Shown here: piece after piece, positions 4,978-5,348 of the stretch
How positions within the stretch are numbered: position 1 is the stretch's first letter
How the letters are laid out: the number at the start of each line of letters is the position of its first letter
From: Campylobacteraceae bacterium
GTDB taxonomy: Bacteria; Campylobacterota; Campylobacteria; Campylobacterales; Sulfurovaceae
NCBI GenBank assembly: GCA_027063325.1
Contig: JAMOSA010000303.1
Location: 1 to 5,348, forward strand
Length of the DNA: 5,348 nucleotides
Direction of reading: 5' to 3'
Made by a program: the position numbers and the translations under genes
Notes under the pieces: generated by a model
The model's database searches: none
Told to the model about the DNA's origin: nothing
The model's input: the letters and a program-made list of their open reading frames with translations, nothing else

Positions 4978-5348
4978 CTATGCTGCTCTCATATTATCAG
5001 TAATTGTCTCAACTATATCACCTTTTCTTTGTAGTATAAAATAACCCTTTAAGAGTGCTTTTTGTATAGACTCTTCAGGAATACTAAATCCAGCAATACC
5101 AGCATATACTTTATAGTTTTTATATTGTGGCAGACTCTTTAAATGTTTAATTTTATTATCAAGTTTGTCCACATCATTTGGGTGTACTTTATATTTTACT
5201 TCTATAATTGCAACACTTTCACCATTTACAAGAAGTATATCAAATTCATCTCTGAATTTTTTACTTTTTATCATATAATTACTAATTAAATAATCAAATT
5301 TTAATGAACCAATTTGTAATTTATCTTCTAATGATTTTATAAAATACT
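4978..5348 (-). CDS. PD-(D/E)XK nuclease-like protein, N-terminus beyond window edge
   Basis: The frame is open from the right edge to TAG at 4980-4978, giving about 123 visible residues. The first Met in view (5274-5272) is probably internal, because coding-like sequence (FIKSLEDKLQIGSLKFDYL and on) precedes it and no ribosome site stands before it. Counting from that Met, FRDEFDILLVNG supplies Asp12 and VAIIEVKYK supplies Glu25-x-Lys27, the D...ExK catalytic pattern of the restriction-endonuclease-like fold. HPNDVDKL, PQYKNYKVYAGIAGF and GYFILQRKGDIVE follow, the tail typical of small hypothetical proteins of this type that often carry an N-terminal coiled coil. The motif residues are intact, so DNA cleavage is possible but not shown; a role in defence, repair or neither is open. 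It heads the cluster with the GGDEF-like gene, dgkA and metY. Confidence 0.85.
   Translation of the reverse strand, partial: YFIKSLEDKLQIGSLKFDYLISNYMIKSKKFRDEFDILLVNGESVAIIEVKYKVHPNDVDKLDNKIKHLKSLPQYKNYKVYAGIAGFSIPEESIQKALLKGYFILQRKGDIVETITDNMRAA

Overview
The window is AT-rich and every supported gene is on the minus strand, so transcription runs from position 5348 towards 1. Several things suggest a Campylobacterota genome, perhaps Sulfurimonas- or Sulfurovum-like: a class II DAHP synthase, a stand-alone ferredoxin-thioredoxin reductase catalytic subunit, heavy use of AGA/ATA codons, and TGnTATAAT-type promoters with weak -35 boxes. The genus is inference.

In transcription order the layout is as follows. 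(1) 5348-4978: the C-terminal part of a PD-(D/E)XK-nuclease-like protein whose N-terminus lies beyond the right edge. (2) 4953-4486: an unrecognised 155-aa protein that reads like a degenerate GGDEF domain. (3) 4481-4110: dgkA, diacylglycerol kinase. (4) 4109-2841: metY, O-acetylhomoserine sulfhydrylase. These four are spaced 24, 4 and 0 nt apart and look like one operon, ending at a strong inverted repeat at 2786-2833. (5) 2705-2364: a ferredoxin-thioredoxin reductase catalytic-subunit gene, apparently with its own promoter and interrupted by an in-frame TAG. (6) 2262-1300: trpS, behind a TGCTATAAT promoter. (7) 1235 to the left edge: class II DAHP synthase behind a TGATATAAT promoter, lacking only its last few dozen residues because of the window edge.

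Functionally, trpS and DAHP synthase pair use of tryptophan with entry into aromatic amino-acid synthesis. metY makes homocysteine for methionine. dgkA handles membrane diacylglycerol. The ferredoxin-thioredoxin reductase would pass electrons from ferredoxin to thiols.

The most notable observation is the amber codon in the reductase gene. The reading frame continues past it for 46 more codons and keeps all the expected Cys motifs, but this second part has no start codon of its own. dgkA and metY lie in the same frame separated only by a TAG, which argues against TAG being a sense codon throughout this genome. No tRNA, rRNA, CRISPR array or insertion sequence was seen. No stretch longer than about 140 bases lacks a gene.
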